Shown here: positions 36,841 to 45,830 of the stretch, one piece after another
How positions within the stretch are numbered: the stretch's first letter is position 1
Layout: each line of letters opens with the position of its first letter
Assembly: GCF_030913705.1 (NCBI RefSeq)
Contig: NZ_CP133190.1
Location: 434,001-498,000, forward strand
DNA length: 64,000 bases
Direction of reading: 5' to 3'
Source of the DNA: Anaerocolumna sp. MB42-C2
GTDB taxonomy: Bacteria > Bacillota > Clostridia > Lachnospirales > Lachnospiraceae
Notes under the pieces: generated by a model
Databases searched by the model: none
What the model was told of the DNA's origin: nothing
The model's input: only the letters and a program-made list of their open reading frames with translations
Translations under genes and position numbers: made by a program

Positions 36841-38304
36841 TTACCGGGAAACTTTTTTCATCGCTTTACGCATTCCGTTTTTTTCTATATCTTCCATGTA
36901 TAAGGTAATGATATCAGCCAGGCTTTTGTATTTTTCTATATCATCTCCAAATAAGGACTTATCATTAAGATATGCCTCCACCATTTCTCTGGTCGGACGT
37001 TTTGAGTATTTAGCAAAAAAATCCAATACATATTTATCATCCAAAATCATATAAGTTTCATTATCCCTACGGCCGATTAAACTATTTTCACCACGTTCCT
37101 CACTGCGGTAGAAACTAAGTAATGCAGCTAAGGAAAAAGTTAAATGAGACGGGATTCTGCCGAATTTACTAACATAACCCTGAAAACTGGGAAGACAGCG
37201 TGCTTTCCATTTGGATACGGAATTAAGAGAGATGGATAACAAAGCGTGTTTGATAAAAGGATTTTCAAATCTCTCAATCACCGATTCTGCAAAGGTCATC
37301 AGTTCTTCCTTAGGTAAAGATAAGGTTGGTATAATTTCATCAAATAGTGTTTTAGTCATAAACGTTTTAACATCTTGATCTTCCATGGATTCCCGTACAT
37401 AGTTATTACCCGCAAGATAAGATGCAAGCACAAAAGAAGTATGGGCACCATTTAAAATTCTAACTTTTCTCTCTCTGTAGGGCTTCTGATTCTTGGTAAA
37501 GATTACAGGAAGCCCCGCCTTATCTAAAGGTAATTCATTCCATATCTCCTTCTCACTTTCAATTACCCATAATCCGAAGATTTCACCGGTTACTAATAAG
37601 GCATCTTCATATCCTAATTCTTTATATATTGCTTCCGATTCCTCTTTGGGATAACCCGTTACAATTCTGTCTACCAGTGTGCTGCAGAATATACAGGCCT
37701 CATTGATCCAGTTAAGAAAACCTCCGTCCAGTTTCCACAAGTCGGCATATTTGAAAATGCATTCTTTTAAGGTTCCGCCATTATTTTCAATTAATTCGCA
37801 AGGGATCATCACCAAACCTTTGGTTGAATCACCTTTAAAATACGTAAATCGTTCATATAAGAATTTTGTTAATTTACCAGGGTATGTTTTAGGCGGATTT
37901 TCTTTAAAAGAATCTGTTTTATCAAAAGCAATACCCGCTTCTGTGGTATTGGATACTATAAATCTTAAGCTTTCCGATTTTGCATACGCACTATATTTAT
38001 CATATTCCTTGATACAGTCTATCGCATCGGAAACACTAGTAACAATCCGGTTTAATACCTTTGTTTCACCGCTTTCCTTTCCTCTTAAAGAAACGGTATA
38101 ACAACATTCCTGTTTAAAAAATGCATCCAGATTGCCGTAAGCAATCGGTTTTACAATAGCAATGTTTCCGTTAAAAATTCCCTGCTCATTGGCAATATCA
38201 ATCATATAATCTACAAAAGCACGCAGAAAATTACCCTCTCCGAATTGTAATATCTTAACCGGCCTTTCTTTCGTGTTCATAATTGATTTGTTCAAACTTT
38301 TCAT
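36841..38304 (-). CDS. uxaB: Tagaturonate reductase (altronate oxidoreductase)
   Basis: UxaB (487 aa), a member of the mannitol/altronate dehydrogenase family, reduces D-tagaturonate to D-altronate with NADH. The N-terminal LQFGEGNFLRAFVDYMIDIAN is the nucleotide-binding segment. LVMIPCELIENNGGTLKECI and the catalytic-region RKVRILNGAHTSFVLASYLAG (Lys and Asn-Gly-x-His) are typical. It is the first gene of the minus-strand operon. A consensus promoter and a LacI-type operator lie directly upstream. Confidence 0.95.
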   Translation of the reverse strand: MKSLNKSIMNTKERPVKILQFGEGNFLRAFVDYMIDIANEQGIFNGNIAIVKPIAYGNLDAFFKQECCYTVSLRGKESGETKVLNRIVTSVSDAIDCIKEYDKYSAYAKSESLRFIVSNTTEAGIAFDKTDSFKENPPKTYPGKLTKFLYERFTYFKGDSTKGLVMIPCELIENNGGTLKECIFKYADLWKLDGGFLNWINEACIFCSTLVDRIVTGYPKEESEAIYKELGYEDALLVTGEIFGLWVIESEKEIWNELPLDKAGLPVIFTKNQKPYRERKVRILNGAHTSFVLASYLAGNNYVRESMEDQDVKTFMTKTLFDEIIPTLSLPKEELMTFAESVIERFENPFIKHALLSISLNSVSKWKARCLPSFQGYVSKFGRIPSHLTFSLAALLSFYRSEERGENSLIGRRDNETYMILDDKYVLDFFAKYSKRPTREMVEAYLNDKSLFGDDIEKYKSLADIITLYMEDIEKNGMRKAMKKVSR

Positions 38305-38366
38305 AATCGTCTCCTTGGCTTTTATTTAATAGTATTATTGTCTCTCATTTCCATGGTTTTAATATA

Positions 38367-38380
38367 TGTAAGCACTTACA
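38367..38380. promoter_or_regulatory. LacI-type operator at the uxaB promoter
   Basis: TGTAAGCACTTACA is an inverted repeat (TGTAAG/CTTACA) at the predicted uxaB transcription start, just below the -10. A near-identical site lies before the divergent regulator gene. Confidence 0.82.
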
Positions 38381-38384
38381 TTTT

Positions 38385-38413
38385 ATTTTAATAGCAATAC
38401 ATGTTGGTGTCAA
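38385..38413 (-). promoter_or_regulatory. uxaB promoter
   Basis: On the minus strand TTGACA (38408-38413), a 17-base spacer and TAAAAT (38385-38390). The operator follows immediately, so repressor binding would block initiation. Confidence 0.8.
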
Positions 38414-38485
38414 TCCTTTATCAAAAATATTATAAAATATTATGTTAATCTAATGTTATTACCAAAATTTTATTAGATTCATGTA

Positions 38486-38514
38486 TTGTAACTGAAGTAA
38501 TTATATAGTATAAT
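38486..38514 (+). promoter_or_regulatory. lacI-uxaC promoter
   Basis: TTGTAA (38486-38491), 17 bases, TATAAT (38509-38514). The second operator lies about 25 bases past the predicted start. Confidence 0.78.
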
Positions 38515-38546
38515 AAGTCCAGGTTAAGAATCTAATTTGCAGTCAA

Positions 38547-38560
38547 TGTAAGCATTTACA
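38547..38560. promoter_or_regulatory. LacI-type operator before the regulator gene
   Basis: TGTAAGCATTTACA differs by one base from the uxaB operator. It sits just upstream of the regulator's ribosome site, consistent with autoregulation. Confidence 0.8.
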
Positions 38561-38576
38561 TTAATTGAGGTGATTT

Positions 38577-39578
38577 ATGAATATATATGATGTTTCAGAA
38601 AAAGCCGGAGTATCCATAGCAACCGTCTCCAGAGTTATCAACAAAAATTCCAAGGTAAGCGATAAAACAAAGCAAAAAGTTATGAAAGTTATGGAAGAAC
38701 TTGGTTATACTCCTAACGTTTTTGCCAGAGGTCTTGGGTTAAATACTATGAAAACCATAGGAATCATGTGTGCTGATTCTTCTGACCCGTTTTTAGCCAA
38801 TGCTGTTTATTATTTAGAACGAGAACTTCGTAAAAATGGATATGACTCCTTCTTATGCTGTACCGGATATGAACTAAAGAATAAGCAGAATTATCTGAAA
38901 CTTCTGCTCTCTAAACGAATAGATGCTTTAGTAATAGTCGGTTCCTACTTTTTAGAAACAAATCCGAAAGATAATACCTATATTATGGAAGCTGCCGAGG
39001 AAGTTCCAATCATGCTTATGAACGGAGCTTTAATTAAACACAATATTTATTGTACCTTATGCGATGACCATCAGGCTGTTTATGATGCGGCTTCCCTCTT
39101 ACTCAATCAAGGGAAAAAAGATATCTTATTCTTATATACCTCCAAATCCTACAGCAGTATTCAAAAAATAAATGGCTTTAAAGCTGCTCTTATGAATCAT
39201 ATTCATACAGTAAAGGAGGAAAACATCTATAAATGCCCGGCTACCATAGAGGGTACCAGGGATTTATTGCTTCATTTATCATCAAATGGTCTTATCTTTG
39301 ATGCTGTTATCGCCGCTGAGGATATTCTTGGAGTTGGTGCCATTAAATATGCTAAAGCAAAAGGACTTCGTATCCCGGAAGAATTAAGTATCATTGGTTA
39401 TAATAACTCACTGTTAGCAACCTGCTGTGAACCGGAGCTTACTTCCATCGATAACCATGTAGAAACCTTAAGTATAACAACGGTTAATTCCTTAATGCGC
39501 GTAATAAACGGCCAGAAAGTACCAAACAAAACTACCATATCCAATGATCTGGTAGTTCGTTATACAACAAATCTATAA
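38577..39578 (+). CDS. LacI-family repressor of uronate genes
   Basis: A 333-residue LacI/GalR regulator. The N-terminal HTH and hinge are MNIYDVSEKAGVSIATVSRV and the following RVINKNSKVSDKTKQKV to NVFARGL. A periplasmic-binding-protein-like ligand domain fills the rest (IGIMCADSSDPFLANAVYYLEREL; GYNNSLLATCCEPELTSIDNHVE). It lies between uxaBA and uxaC with matching operators on both sides, so the likely ligand is a uronate or a pathway intermediate. GAGGTGATTT precedes the ATG. Confidence 0.93.
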   Translation: MNIYDVSEKAGVSIATVSRVINKNSKVSDKTKQKVMKVMEELGYTPNVFARGLGLNTMKTIGIMCADSSDPFLANAVYYLERELRKNGYDSFLCCTGYELKNKQNYLKLLLSKRIDALVIVGSYFLETNPKDNTYIMEAAEEVPIMLMNGALIKHNIYCTLCDDHQAVYDAASLLLNQGKKDILFLYTSKSYSSIQKINGFKAALMNHIHTVKEENIYKCPATIEGTRDLLLHLSSNGLIFDAVIAAEDILGVGAIKYAKAKGLRIPEELSIIGYNNSLLATCCEPELTSIDNHVETLSITTVNSLMRVINGQKVPNKTTISNDLVVRYTTNL

Positions 39579-39596
39579 TATCAGGAGGATCTAAAA

Positions 39597-40997
39597 ATGA
39601 AAGCTTTTTTGGATAAAGATTTTTTATTATCTACCGAAACAGCAAAAGAACTATTCCATAATTATGCGGCTGGTATGCCAATCATCGACTACCACTGCCA
39701 TATCAGTCCAAGAGAAATTGCAGAAAATATCAGTTTTAAAAATATTACACAGGTTTGGCTTGGAGGCGATCATTACAAATGGCGTTTAATGAGAGCCAAT
39801 GGGATTGAAGAAAAATATATTACCGGAGATGCCCCGGATAAGGACAAATTTATAAAATGGGCCGAAACGCTTCCAAAGGCAATCGGGAATCCGTTATATC
39901 ATTGGAGTCATCTGGAATTACAACGCTATTTTGATTATCACGGTGTTTTAAATGTAGATACAGCTGAGGAAGTCTGGAATTTATGTAACGAAAAACTTAA
40001 CCAGCCTTCCATGAAAGTACATAATATAATAAAGCAGTCCAATGTGGAAATTATCTGTACCACCGACGATCCTGTGGACTCTCTTGAATGGCATAAAAAA
40101 ATAAAAGAAGATTCTTCTTTTGATGTTAAAGTTCTTCCTGCTTTCCGTCCGGATAAGGCTATGAACATTGAAAAACCGGAATACCTTGATTATTTGTCTG
40201 ATTTGTCTAAAGCAAGCAAGATATCCATAACTGATTTCGCCTCCCTTTGTAATGCCCTGGGTAACAGAATTAAATTCTTTGATTCCATGGGCTGCAAAAT
40301 ATCGGATCATGGTCTGGAATATATTATGTATCAACCTGCCGGAATGGATGAAATTGAAGCTATTTTCTCAAAAAGGATGTCAGGTATGTTACCAGACGAA
40401 GCAGAACAATTAAAATTCAAAACTGCTTTTATGCTATATGTTGGAGGGCAATATAATAAATTCGGCTGGACCATGCAGCTGCATTACGGTACAAAACGCA
40501 ATAACAACTCCATACAATTTAGCAAATTAGGACCGGATACGGGATTCGACTGTATAAACAGCAACTCTTCTTCCGCACAGATGTCAGAATTTTTAAATGC
40601 TTTAAACCGTACGGACGAATTACCTAAAACCATCATCTATTCCTTAAACCCGAATGATAATACAACAATTAATACCGTTATCGGTTGTTTTCAGGATGAG
40701 AAAGCCATCGGTAAATTACAGCATGGATCGGCCTGGTGGTTTAATGACCATAAGATGGGTATGACAGATCAGATGTCTGCTCTTGCTAATGTGGGACTTT
40801 TATCTAATTTCATTGGTATGTTAACAGACTCCAGGAGTTTTATTTCCTATACAAGACATGAGTATTTCAGGCGTATCCTGTGTGACATGATTGGCAAGTG
40901 GGTTGAAAACGGTGAATATCCTCATGATATGAACTATCTGAGTCAGATGGTGAAAGATATTTCTTATAATAACTCTAAGAGATATTTCGGCTTCTAG
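39597..40997 (+). CDS. uxaC: Glucuronate/galacturonate isomerase
   Basis: UxaC (466 aa) isomerises D-glucuronate to fructuronate and D-galacturonate to tagaturonate; it is an amidohydrolase-like metal enzyme. The N-terminal metal motif is PIIDYHCHISPREIAEN. Other conserved stretches are WLGGDHYKWRLMRANGI, TTDDPVDSLEWH, LHYGTKRNNN and GSAWWFNDHKMGMTDQM. It begins 18 bp after the repressor gene with AGGAGG upstream. It supplies tagaturonate to the divergently encoded UxaB. No uxuA/uxuB pair is in the window. Confidence 0.97.
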   Translation: MKAFLDKDFLLSTETAKELFHNYAAGMPIIDYHCHISPREIAENISFKNITQVWLGGDHYKWRLMRANGIEEKYITGDAPDKDKFIKWAETLPKAIGNPLYHWSHLELQRYFDYHGVLNVDTAEEVWNLCNEKLNQPSMKVHNIIKQSNVEIICTTDDPVDSLEWHKKIKEDSSFDVKVLPAFRPDKAMNIEKPEYLDYLSDLSKASKISITDFASLCNALGNRIKFFDSMGCKISDHGLEYIMYQPAGMDEIEAIFSKRMSGMLPDEAEQLKFKTAFMLYVGGQYNKFGWTMQLHYGTKRNNNSIQFSKLGPDTGFDCINSNSSSAQMSEFLNALNRTDELPKTIIYSLNPNDNTTINTVIGCFQDEKAIGKLQHGSAWWFNDHKMGMTDQMSALANVGLLSNFIGMLTDSRSFISYTRHEYFRRILCDMIGKWVENGEYPHDMNYLSQMVKDISYNNSKRYFGF

Positions 40998-41052
40998 TCC
41001 GTTGAATACATTTCAAACCAGTTTACAAAATTACATAATATGCTAAATAGTT

Positions 41053-41115
41053 AAAAGGGTTAAGTGTATTTACGTATGGATGATTCCATTCGATACCAAT
41101 ACACTTAACCCTTTT
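41053..41115. terminator. Bidirectional terminator between uxaC and ferredoxin
   Basis: AAAAGGGTTAAGTGTATT and AATACACTTAACCCTTTT form a perfect 18-bp stem with a 27-base loop, followed by TTTTTTAAT on the plus strand and an equivalent run on the minus strand. Confidence 0.9.
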
Positions 41116-41193
41116 TTAATCCACATGGAAGCAAAGTCAGATTTTACATACCTTTCTTCATGTTATTACGATTATTTTTATATTACTTTGTTA

Positions 41194-41382
41194 TTAATCT
41201 AAATCAATTGCACTTGTGGGACAACTGTCACGGGCATTTTCAGCCTCAGCCAGCTTCTCTTCCGGAATGTCTTCCTCGATAGCATGTGCATAGCCATCAT
41301 CACCCATGCTATATACTTCAGGACAAATATTCGTACATAATTCACATGATATACAAAGATCTGGATCTACTTTAGATTTCAT
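41194..41382 (-). CDS. Single-cluster [4Fe-4S] ferredoxin
   Basis: A 62-residue acidic ferredoxin. Cys10, Cys13 and Cys16 (CISCELC) with Cys54 (DSCPTSAI) would bind one [4Fe-4S] cluster. Cys20 (ICPEV) is the leftover of the two-cluster pattern; the second CxxCxxC is missing. This matches the mono-cluster ferredoxins of clostridia and thermophiles. GGAGG precedes the ATG. It stands alone, so its redox partner cannot be named. Confidence 0.93.
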   Translation of the reverse strand: MKSKVDPDLCISCELCTNICPEVYSMGDDGYAHAIEEDIPEEKLAEAENARDSCPTSAIDLD

Positions 41383-41606
41383 GCTAATTTCCTCCTTAAC
41401 ATAAGACGTCAGAGTTTAAAACGTCATTATTTATTATCATATTTATTATAACATTTTTCTGGATAAAGTATACATATATTCAGTCGACTTTGTTTATCCA
41501 AACACATTATCTTCATTCATCATCGAAAATACCTGGTGTTTTATAACAGAATTCTTAAGGAAACGTGCTTCTCTCAACAGTTTTATTTTTATCTAAGTGA
41601 GTTAAT

Positions 41607-42941
41607 TTAATATCTATAAGTCAACAACAGTTTTAAATAACGTTTACTGATGATACAAATTATTAGAAAATAGCAAAGATATAATATTGAAAAGCAAATA
41701 ATAAACCATCCGACAGACTTTATTATTGAATTATGTGCAATATCAGGTAATATCATATTTATCTTATAGTTAACCAATGGTGTGCAAATCAGTAAAAGTA
41801 CGAAACACATCAATGTTGGCACAAGCAACTTTAGCATTACTTGCGTTTTAAGTAGAAACTTAATCTGAGCCAGACTTTTTCCCATATAGTGAAGAATAAG
41901 AATACTTTTTGCTTGTCTCTTTAGCCCAATAATTAGCTGTAAGGATAAAATCGAAAAATAAATTGTCATAAAAATTATACTTATGCTAATCTGCAAAAAA
42001 CCCATCCAATGCTGCTTTACAGGATTATTAATTACTACGCTCTCATTAAGTAGAAGCGCTCCATTTACATAGGCCATTATTGCGAAAAGTAAGCAGATAC
42101 TGAAGACAGAATTCAATAAAACATCAGTTTTCGTTCCTGTTGTCATTTCCGCAATACGATAAATCCGATTTCCTTGGTATAAATGCTCTGATAGCTTTAG
42201 TCGTTTCGATGAAAAATATGCATATAGCCATTTATAAAATGCAACAATACAACATAGCAAAGGGATAGATATAAAGGGGATAATAGCATAAGTACTTTTT
42301 TCTGATAAAAATGTAACTGAGCATAATAATACAAACAGAATTAAAAAGCTGATAGTACACCCGATTAACCAGAAGGTTTTTCTATCCTCTCTCAACGATT
42401 GGTTGCGGCGATTCTCAATCATCAATTCAGAAATTTGCAATCCGTACATTTTTTTCCTAATACGAACCGCAGAAAGTCCCTCGACGATAACTAAATAGAT
42501 AAGTGTATGCAAAATACTTTTAATCATAAATAGCTGTTGAAGTTTCGGACCTCGAAAAGTATTGAATAATATAACAAGATAAGCACCTGATCCAAGTAAT
42601 CCTCCAAAAACAAAGCATATAATCCCAATGAAACAAAACTCTATAAGAAACATCTGTGATAGTTTGCCTTTTTCCATACCAAGCAATAAGTAGTTTGCAA
42701 ATTCCTTTGCTCTTAGTTTTATCATAAAAGTATTAATATAGTTCACCAAAACTACCATAATTATAACGATTAGCAATGGTAGCGATGCGGTTTGAAATCC
42801 TTCCTGTATATCCCCTAAAATTGCAATACAATTTGATAAATGCATTATGGCACTAAGAATTGTCATGGTTATAATGTACATCAAATAATCAAACGTTGAA
42901 CGTTTAAAATTACGCAAAGCAAGTTTAATATACATATCCAC
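41607..42941 (-). CDS. ABC transporter permease, FtsX/BceB-like without large extracellular domain
   Basis: A 444-residue integral membrane protein with about ten hydrophobic spans. The first is near residues 15-38, and the last two are VPTLMCFVLLLICTPLVNY and VGWFIICFSILYLCYFLII. Motifs such as LALRNFKRSTFDYLMYIITM and MIKLRAKEFANYLLLGMEKGKLSQMF are FtsX/BceB-type. BceB permeases are about 650 residues with a ~200-residue extracellular loop between spans 7 and 8; no such loop is present here. It overlaps the end of the HTH-ATPase gene by 17 bp, so the two are coupled. Confidence 0.85.
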   Translation of the reverse strand: MDMYIKLALRNFKRSTFDYLMYIITMTILSAIMHLSNCIAILGDIQEGFQTASLPLLIVIIMVVLVNYINTFMIKLRAKEFANYLLLGMEKGKLSQMFLIEFCFIGIICFVFGGLLGSGAYLVILFNTFRGPKLQQLFMIKSILHTLIYLVIVEGLSAVRIRKKMYGLQISELMIENRRNQSLREDRKTFWLIGCTISFLILFVLLCSVTFLSEKSTYAIIPFISIPLLCCIVAFYKWLYAYFSSKRLKLSEHLYQGNRIYRIAEMTTGTKTDVLLNSVFSICLLFAIMAYVNGALLLNESVVINNPVKQHWMGFLQISISIIFMTIYFSILSLQLIIGLKRQAKSILILHYMGKSLAQIKFLLKTQVMLKLLVPTLMCFVLLLICTPLVNYKINMILPDIAHNSIIKSVGWFIICFSILYLCYFLIICIISKRYLKLLLTYRY

Positions 42942-44004
42942 CCCTTTCTGTAAGCCTAGCCATTACATCTAAAATATTAGCAAAAAAAGTATGTCTATTT
43001 TCCTGCCCTCTTTCCAAAACCTCTTTTATTTCTCCATCCTGCATAAATAGTATCTTGTCACAATAACTTGCTGAAAATGCGTCATGTGTAACCATTAAAA
43101 TCGTAGCAAAGAATTCACTACGAAACATTAATAATATCTCTAACAGTTGCTTAGCAGAATGACTGTCTAATGCCCCCGTAGGCTCATCCGCGAGAATTAG
43201 ACTTGGATTCACCGCAATCGCCCTTGCACAGGCACAGCGTTGGCGTTGTCCTCCCGATACCTCATAGGGAAATTTATCCAGTACGTCTGCAATTTCAAGT
43301 TTATCAGCGATGGCTAAGATCTTGCGTTTCACACTTTCTTTAGGAAATTTCTTTATTGTCAATGCCAGAGCAATGTTTTCGTAAATTGTCAATGTATCCA
43401 GTAAATTATATTCTTGAAATATGAAGCCTAAATGCTCTCGACGAAATGCAGCTAAATCCTTTTCTGAAATTTCTGCAATATTTTGACCGCTGATTTCAAT
43501 TGTCCCACTAGTCGCCTTATCTATGGTAGCTATCATGTTCAGAAGTGTGGATTTTCCAGACCCGGATGCTCCCATAATACCCAAAAAACTTCCTTTGTGA
43601 ATCTCTAAACTAATGTCATTTACAGCCTTAGTTAATGAATTTTCTGAATTATATACTTTTTTGACGTTTTGCAATCTCAAAACCAGATCTTTATTGTCAT
43701 ATTCTGTGCGTAAATCCCACCGATCTTTACCGAGCCAGCTTGTAATTACTTCTAAAAGAACTTGATTTGACTTTTCTTTTAAATTTTCTTCTAAAATAAA
43801 ATCACCTAACAACAGTTCATTTAAAGTGATTTCCAATAAATCGCACAATGAAGTAAACAAAGATAAGTCAGGCATAGATTTTCCAGTTTCCCACTTCGAT
43901 ACGGCTTTATCAGTAACGCCTAGCTTTTCAGCTAACTGACTTTGAGTAAAGTTATGTGCCTTTCGGCGCGCAGCAATAAAACTCCCTATTTTCATTTGAT
44001 TCAT
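42925..44004 (-). CDS. XRE helix-turn-helix domain fused to an ABC transporter ATPase
   Basis: A 359-residue fusion. Residues 4-62 are a Cro/CI-type HTH (IGSFIAARRKAHNFTQSQLA and ending LNELLLGD). Residues ~108-335 are a complete LolD/BceA/MacB-type ATPase with Walker A GASGSGKST (145-153), Q-loop IFQEYNLLDTLT, signature VSGGQRQRC (249-257), Walker B LILADEPTGALD (269-280) and H-loop VTHD. The HTH may let the transporter control its own promoter. No two-component genes accompany it. AGGAGG is 11 bases before the ATG. Confidence 0.9.
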   Translation of the reverse strand: MNQMKIGSFIAARRKAHNFTQSQLAEKLGVTDKAVSKWETGKSMPDLSLFTSLCDLLEITLNELLLGDFILEENLKEKSNQVLLEVITSWLGKDRWDLRTEYDNKDLVLRLQNVKKVYNSENSLTKAVNDISLEIHKGSFLGIMGASGSGKSTLLNMIATIDKATSGTIEISGQNIAEISEKDLAAFRREHLGFIFQEYNLLDTLTIYENIALALTIKKFPKESVKRKILAIADKLEIADVLDKFPYEVSGGQRQRCACARAIAVNPSLILADEPTGALDSHSAKQLLEILLMFRSEFFATILMVTHDAFSASYCDKILFMQDGEIKEVLERGQENRHTFFANILDVMARLTERGGYVY

Positions 44005-44047
44005 TCGATTATAGACCTCCTTTTTGATACTAATCTTACACTATCTA

Positions 44048-44058
44048 TACAAATTGTA
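44048..44058. promoter_or_regulatory. Candidate operator of the HTH-ABC gene
   Basis: TACAAATTGTA is a perfect odd palindrome about 45 bp before the HTH-ABC start. CTAC/GTAG arms flanking TAACA follow at 44062-44074. It would be a natural binding site for the fused XRE domain, but this is position-based inference. Confidence 0.4.
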
Positions 44059-44206
44059 CACCTACTAACAGTAGAGTAAGCGCAAAGATCAATAATTTCG
44101 TATCCTTATGAACCCTCCTCATTATGACACAAATTATGTTATTTACTTATTATATTTTTTAATAAGTATTAATTATATTAATTAATTATAAAATATAAAA
44201 TGGTTA

Positions 44207-44235
44207 TTGTAATAAAAATCATACTATAGTATAAT
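44207..44235 (+). promoter_or_regulatory. pyrBI promoter
   Basis: TTGTAA (44207-44212), 17 bases, TATAAT (44230-44235). The leader to the pyrB start is only about 33 bases, so neither a PyrR-type attenuator nor an E. coli-type leader fits. Confidence 0.75.
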
Positions 44236-44274
44236 ATGCAGTTGAATAATAAACCTAATTATACGGAGGTGCTT

Positions 44275-45195
44275 ATGAAACATCTGATCAGTCCCCTAGA
44301 CTTATCTGTTTCCGAATTAAAGGAAATTCTGGATTTAGCGGGTGATATCATTTTAGATCCGGGAAAATATGCTAATGTGTGCCATGGCAAAAAATTAGCG
44401 ACTCTATTTTATGAACCAAGTACAAGAACCAGATTAAGTTTTGAAGCTGCCATGCTAAATCTTGGCGGCAGTGTTTTAGGTTTTTCTTCTGCAGATTCCA
44501 GTTCAGCTGCCAAAGGCGAAAGCGTCGCCGATACAATTCGAGTTATTTCCAGTTATGCTGATATTTGTGCTATGCGTCATCCTAAAGAAGGCGCTCCCTT
44601 AGTTGCTTCTACTTATTCTTCCATTCCAGTAATCAATGCCGGTGACGGCGGTCACAATCATCCCACTCAAACACTTACCGATTTATTAACAATTCAAATC
44701 TTAAAAGGACGGTTAGATAATCTTACCGTTGGCTTTTGTGGTGACTTAAAATTCGGCCGAACTGTCCATTCCTTAATTAATGCATTAGTTCGATATGAGA
44801 ATATAAATTTTGTATTAATTTCACCGGATGAATTAAAGATTCCTACTTACTTAAGGGAAGAAGTACTGGATGCCAATCATGTATCATACAAAGAAGTCAA
44901 AGTATTGGAAGAAGTTATGCCGCAACTTGATCTACTTTATATGACCAGAGTACAGAAAGAACGTTTTTTCAATGAAGAAGATTATATCCGCTTAAAAGAT
45001 TCCTTTATTCTTGACACTAAAAAAATGGAATACGCTAAAAAAGACATGCTGGTGCTCCATCCTCTGCCCAGGGTAAATGAAATCGCCACTGAAGTTGATA
45101 AAGATCCGAGAGCTGTTTATTTTAAACAGGCTGAGTTTGGAGTTTATGTACGAATGGCACTGATTATGAAATTATTGGAGGATGAATCATGTTAA
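44275..45195 (+). CDS. pyrB: Aspartate carbamoyltransferase catalytic chain
   Basis: PyrB (306 aa) condenses carbamoyl phosphate with aspartate in pyrimidine synthesis. Carbamoyl-phosphate residues are in [12 protein letters not shown], the HPTQ motif is in [14 protein letters not shown], and the aspartate site includes TRVQKERF and HPLPRVNEI. The frame opens at 44236, but GGAGG five bases before 44275 sets the start. It overlaps pyrI by 7 bp, indicating the class B (PyrB6-PyrI6) enzyme. Confidence 0.98.
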   Translation: MKHLISPLDLSVSELKEILDLAGDIILDPGKYANVCHGKKLATLFYEPSTRTRLSFEAAMLNLGGSVLGFSSADSSSAAKGESVADTIRVISSYADICAMRHPKEGAPLVASTYSSIPVINAGDGGHNHPTQTLTDLLTIQILKGRLDNLTVGFCGDLKFGRTVHSLINALVRYENINFVLISPDELKIPTYLREEVLDANHVSYKEVKVLEEVMPQLDLLYMTRVQKERFFNEEDYIRLKDSFILDTKKMEYAKKDMLVLHPLPRVNEIATEVDKDPRAVYFKQAEFGVYVRMALIMKLLEDESC

Positions 45196-45614
45196 ATATC
45201 GGTGGATTAAGTCAGGGAATCGTAATTGATCATATTGAAGCTGGCGGTGCCATGAAGATCTATTCTTATCTAAACTTAGAGAAACTGGACTGCAGCGTAG
45301 CAATTATTAAAAATGCCAAAAGCAATAAAATGGGAAAAAAAGATATTATAAAAATTGAGGGTCATTTAGATATTGATCTTGATATTCTGGGTGTTTTAGA
45401 CCGGAATATCACTGTTAATATCATTGAAAACGGGCAGATTATCACAAAACGTAATTTAAATCTTCCAGAAAAAGTTACCAATATCATTAAATGCAAAAAC
45501 CCCAGATGTATTACATCCATCGAAAGAGAATTACCCCATAGTTTTAAATTAACAGACAAAGAAAAAGGAGTCTACCGCTGCATCTATTGCGAACAGGCTT
45601 TTAAGAGAAATTAA
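45189..45614 (+). CDS. pyrI: Aspartate carbamoyltransferase regulatory chain
   Basis: PyrI (141 aa) binds CTP/ATP and links catalytic trimers allosterically. The N-terminal nucleotide domain begins [19 protein letters not shown], and the C-terminal zinc domain has CKNPRC and CIYC (four Cys). GGAGG within pyrB serves as the ribosome site. The length is slightly under E. coli PyrI (153 aa), normal for clostridia. A hairpin follows. Confidence 0.97.
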   Translation: MLNIGGLSQGIVIDHIEAGGAMKIYSYLNLEKLDCSVAIIKNAKSNKMGKKDIIKIEGHLDIDLDILGVLDRNITVNIIENGQIITKRNLNLPEKVTNIIKCKNPRCITSIERELPHSFKLTDKEKGVYRCIYCEQAFKRN

Positions 45615-45653
45615 TAGTAGTCAATAAATAAAATAAGGCAGACAAAGTATTTA

Positions 45654-45687
45654 TTTGGCCTCCTGATATAAATCATAGGAGGCCAAA
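45654..45687 (+). terminator. Hairpin after pyrI
   Basis: TTTGGCCTCCT/AGGAGGCCAAA, an 11-bp perfect stem with a 12-base loop, 40 bp past pyrI. The T-tail on the plus strand is poor (TTATCT), so termination may be partial. Confidence 0.6.
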
Positions 45688-45830
45688 TTATCTATTATAC
45701 TGTTGCGATTATCTTTCAATATTCTCTGGTTAAATGTTGGAACATAAGTGATACCCAGTGCATTAAGACACTAACAATGAAAAGTGTATTTTTATCTCAT
45801 TAGTATAGTTATCTCAGATAAGTTATATCA

